This document shows positions 15,134 through 15,283 of a DNA stretch of 15,283 nucleotides, one piece after another. Made by a program: the position numbers and the translations under genes. Each line of letters begins with the position of its first letter. Within the stretch, counting starts at the first letter, position 1. The stretch spans positions 1-15,283 of the forward strand of contig JANXNT010000980.1 in assembly GCA_025353985.1 (NCBI GenBank), written 5' to 3'. The notes below the pieces were generated by a model. It ran no database searches. It worked only from the letters and a program-made list of their open reading frames with translations, and was not told the DNA's origin. The stretch comes from Limnoglobus sp. Its GTDB lineage: Bacteria > Planctomycetota > Planctomycetia > Gemmatales > Gemmataceae.

Positions 15134-15283
15134 CACGGACGTCCAATCCTGGGGTACTCGCAAGAAACTTCATGCACTGCCTCGACCGTGGAAGTCCAAC
15201 CCCTTGCTTGCGCATTTTGAAGTTGCGATTTCCGCCCCGATGCACTTTGTTTCTGAGCCGATTCCCCGCAAGGGGTCGGGTGA
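15134..15283. other. Non-coding end of window with inverted repeats
   Basis: No gene is visible in these 150 nt. ACCCCTTGC (15199-15207) is repeated inverted as GCAAGGGGT (15268-15276), 60 nt apart. The right copy also forms a local CCCC-GCAA-GGGG hairpin with a GNRA-type loop (15264-15275). There is no T-tract in the window after it. It may be the leader of a gene beyond the edge. Confidence 0.4.

Overview
The window reads as chromosomal DNA of a planctomycete, most likely a Gemmataceae member (Gemmata and relatives). The basis is the roughly 60% GC content, the planctomycete-type secreted alpha/beta hydrolase, the B12-dependent class II ribonucleotide reductase, and above all a giant (about 2,046-residue) secretin with many Gly-rich loops. 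This lineage call comes from remembered family resemblance; no search was run.

Left part (1-2042): a secreted esterase/peptidase-like alpha/beta hydrolase on the minus strand runs off the left edge. Across a 160-nt intergenic region it diverges from a plus-strand exported cyclophilin (PpiA-like), which ends at a clear intrinsic terminator. Middle part (2218-6669): dCTP deaminase (dcd) and class II ribonucleotide reductase (nrdJ) lie head to tail and together serve dNTP supply: NrdJ makes deoxynucleotides, and Dcd diverts dCTP to dUTP, the dTMP precursor. A long AT-rich imperfect hairpin follows nrdJ, between convergent genes.

Minus-strand pair (6780-7914): an unrecognised three-helix membrane protein sits 2 nt upstream of a DUF3592-like membrane protein whose reading frame is broken near 7180. 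A 329-nt non-coding divergent region (7915-8243) then leads into the right part.

Right part (8244-15133): a giant secretin gene whose start overlaps nothing, but whose 3' end overlaps a lipoprotein gene by 25 nt. The secretin has a signal peptide, an N0-like domain, about thirteen N-type (KH-like) modules with Gly-rich insertions in several of them, a C-terminal beta-barrel secretin domain and a Pro/Gly-rich tail. Canonical GspD/PilQ proteins have only a few such modules. The translationally coupled lipoprotein is a good candidate for an outer-membrane or assembly partner. This two-gene unit is the most interesting part of the window. No tRNA, rRNA, CRISPR array, insertion sequence or phage gene was seen.
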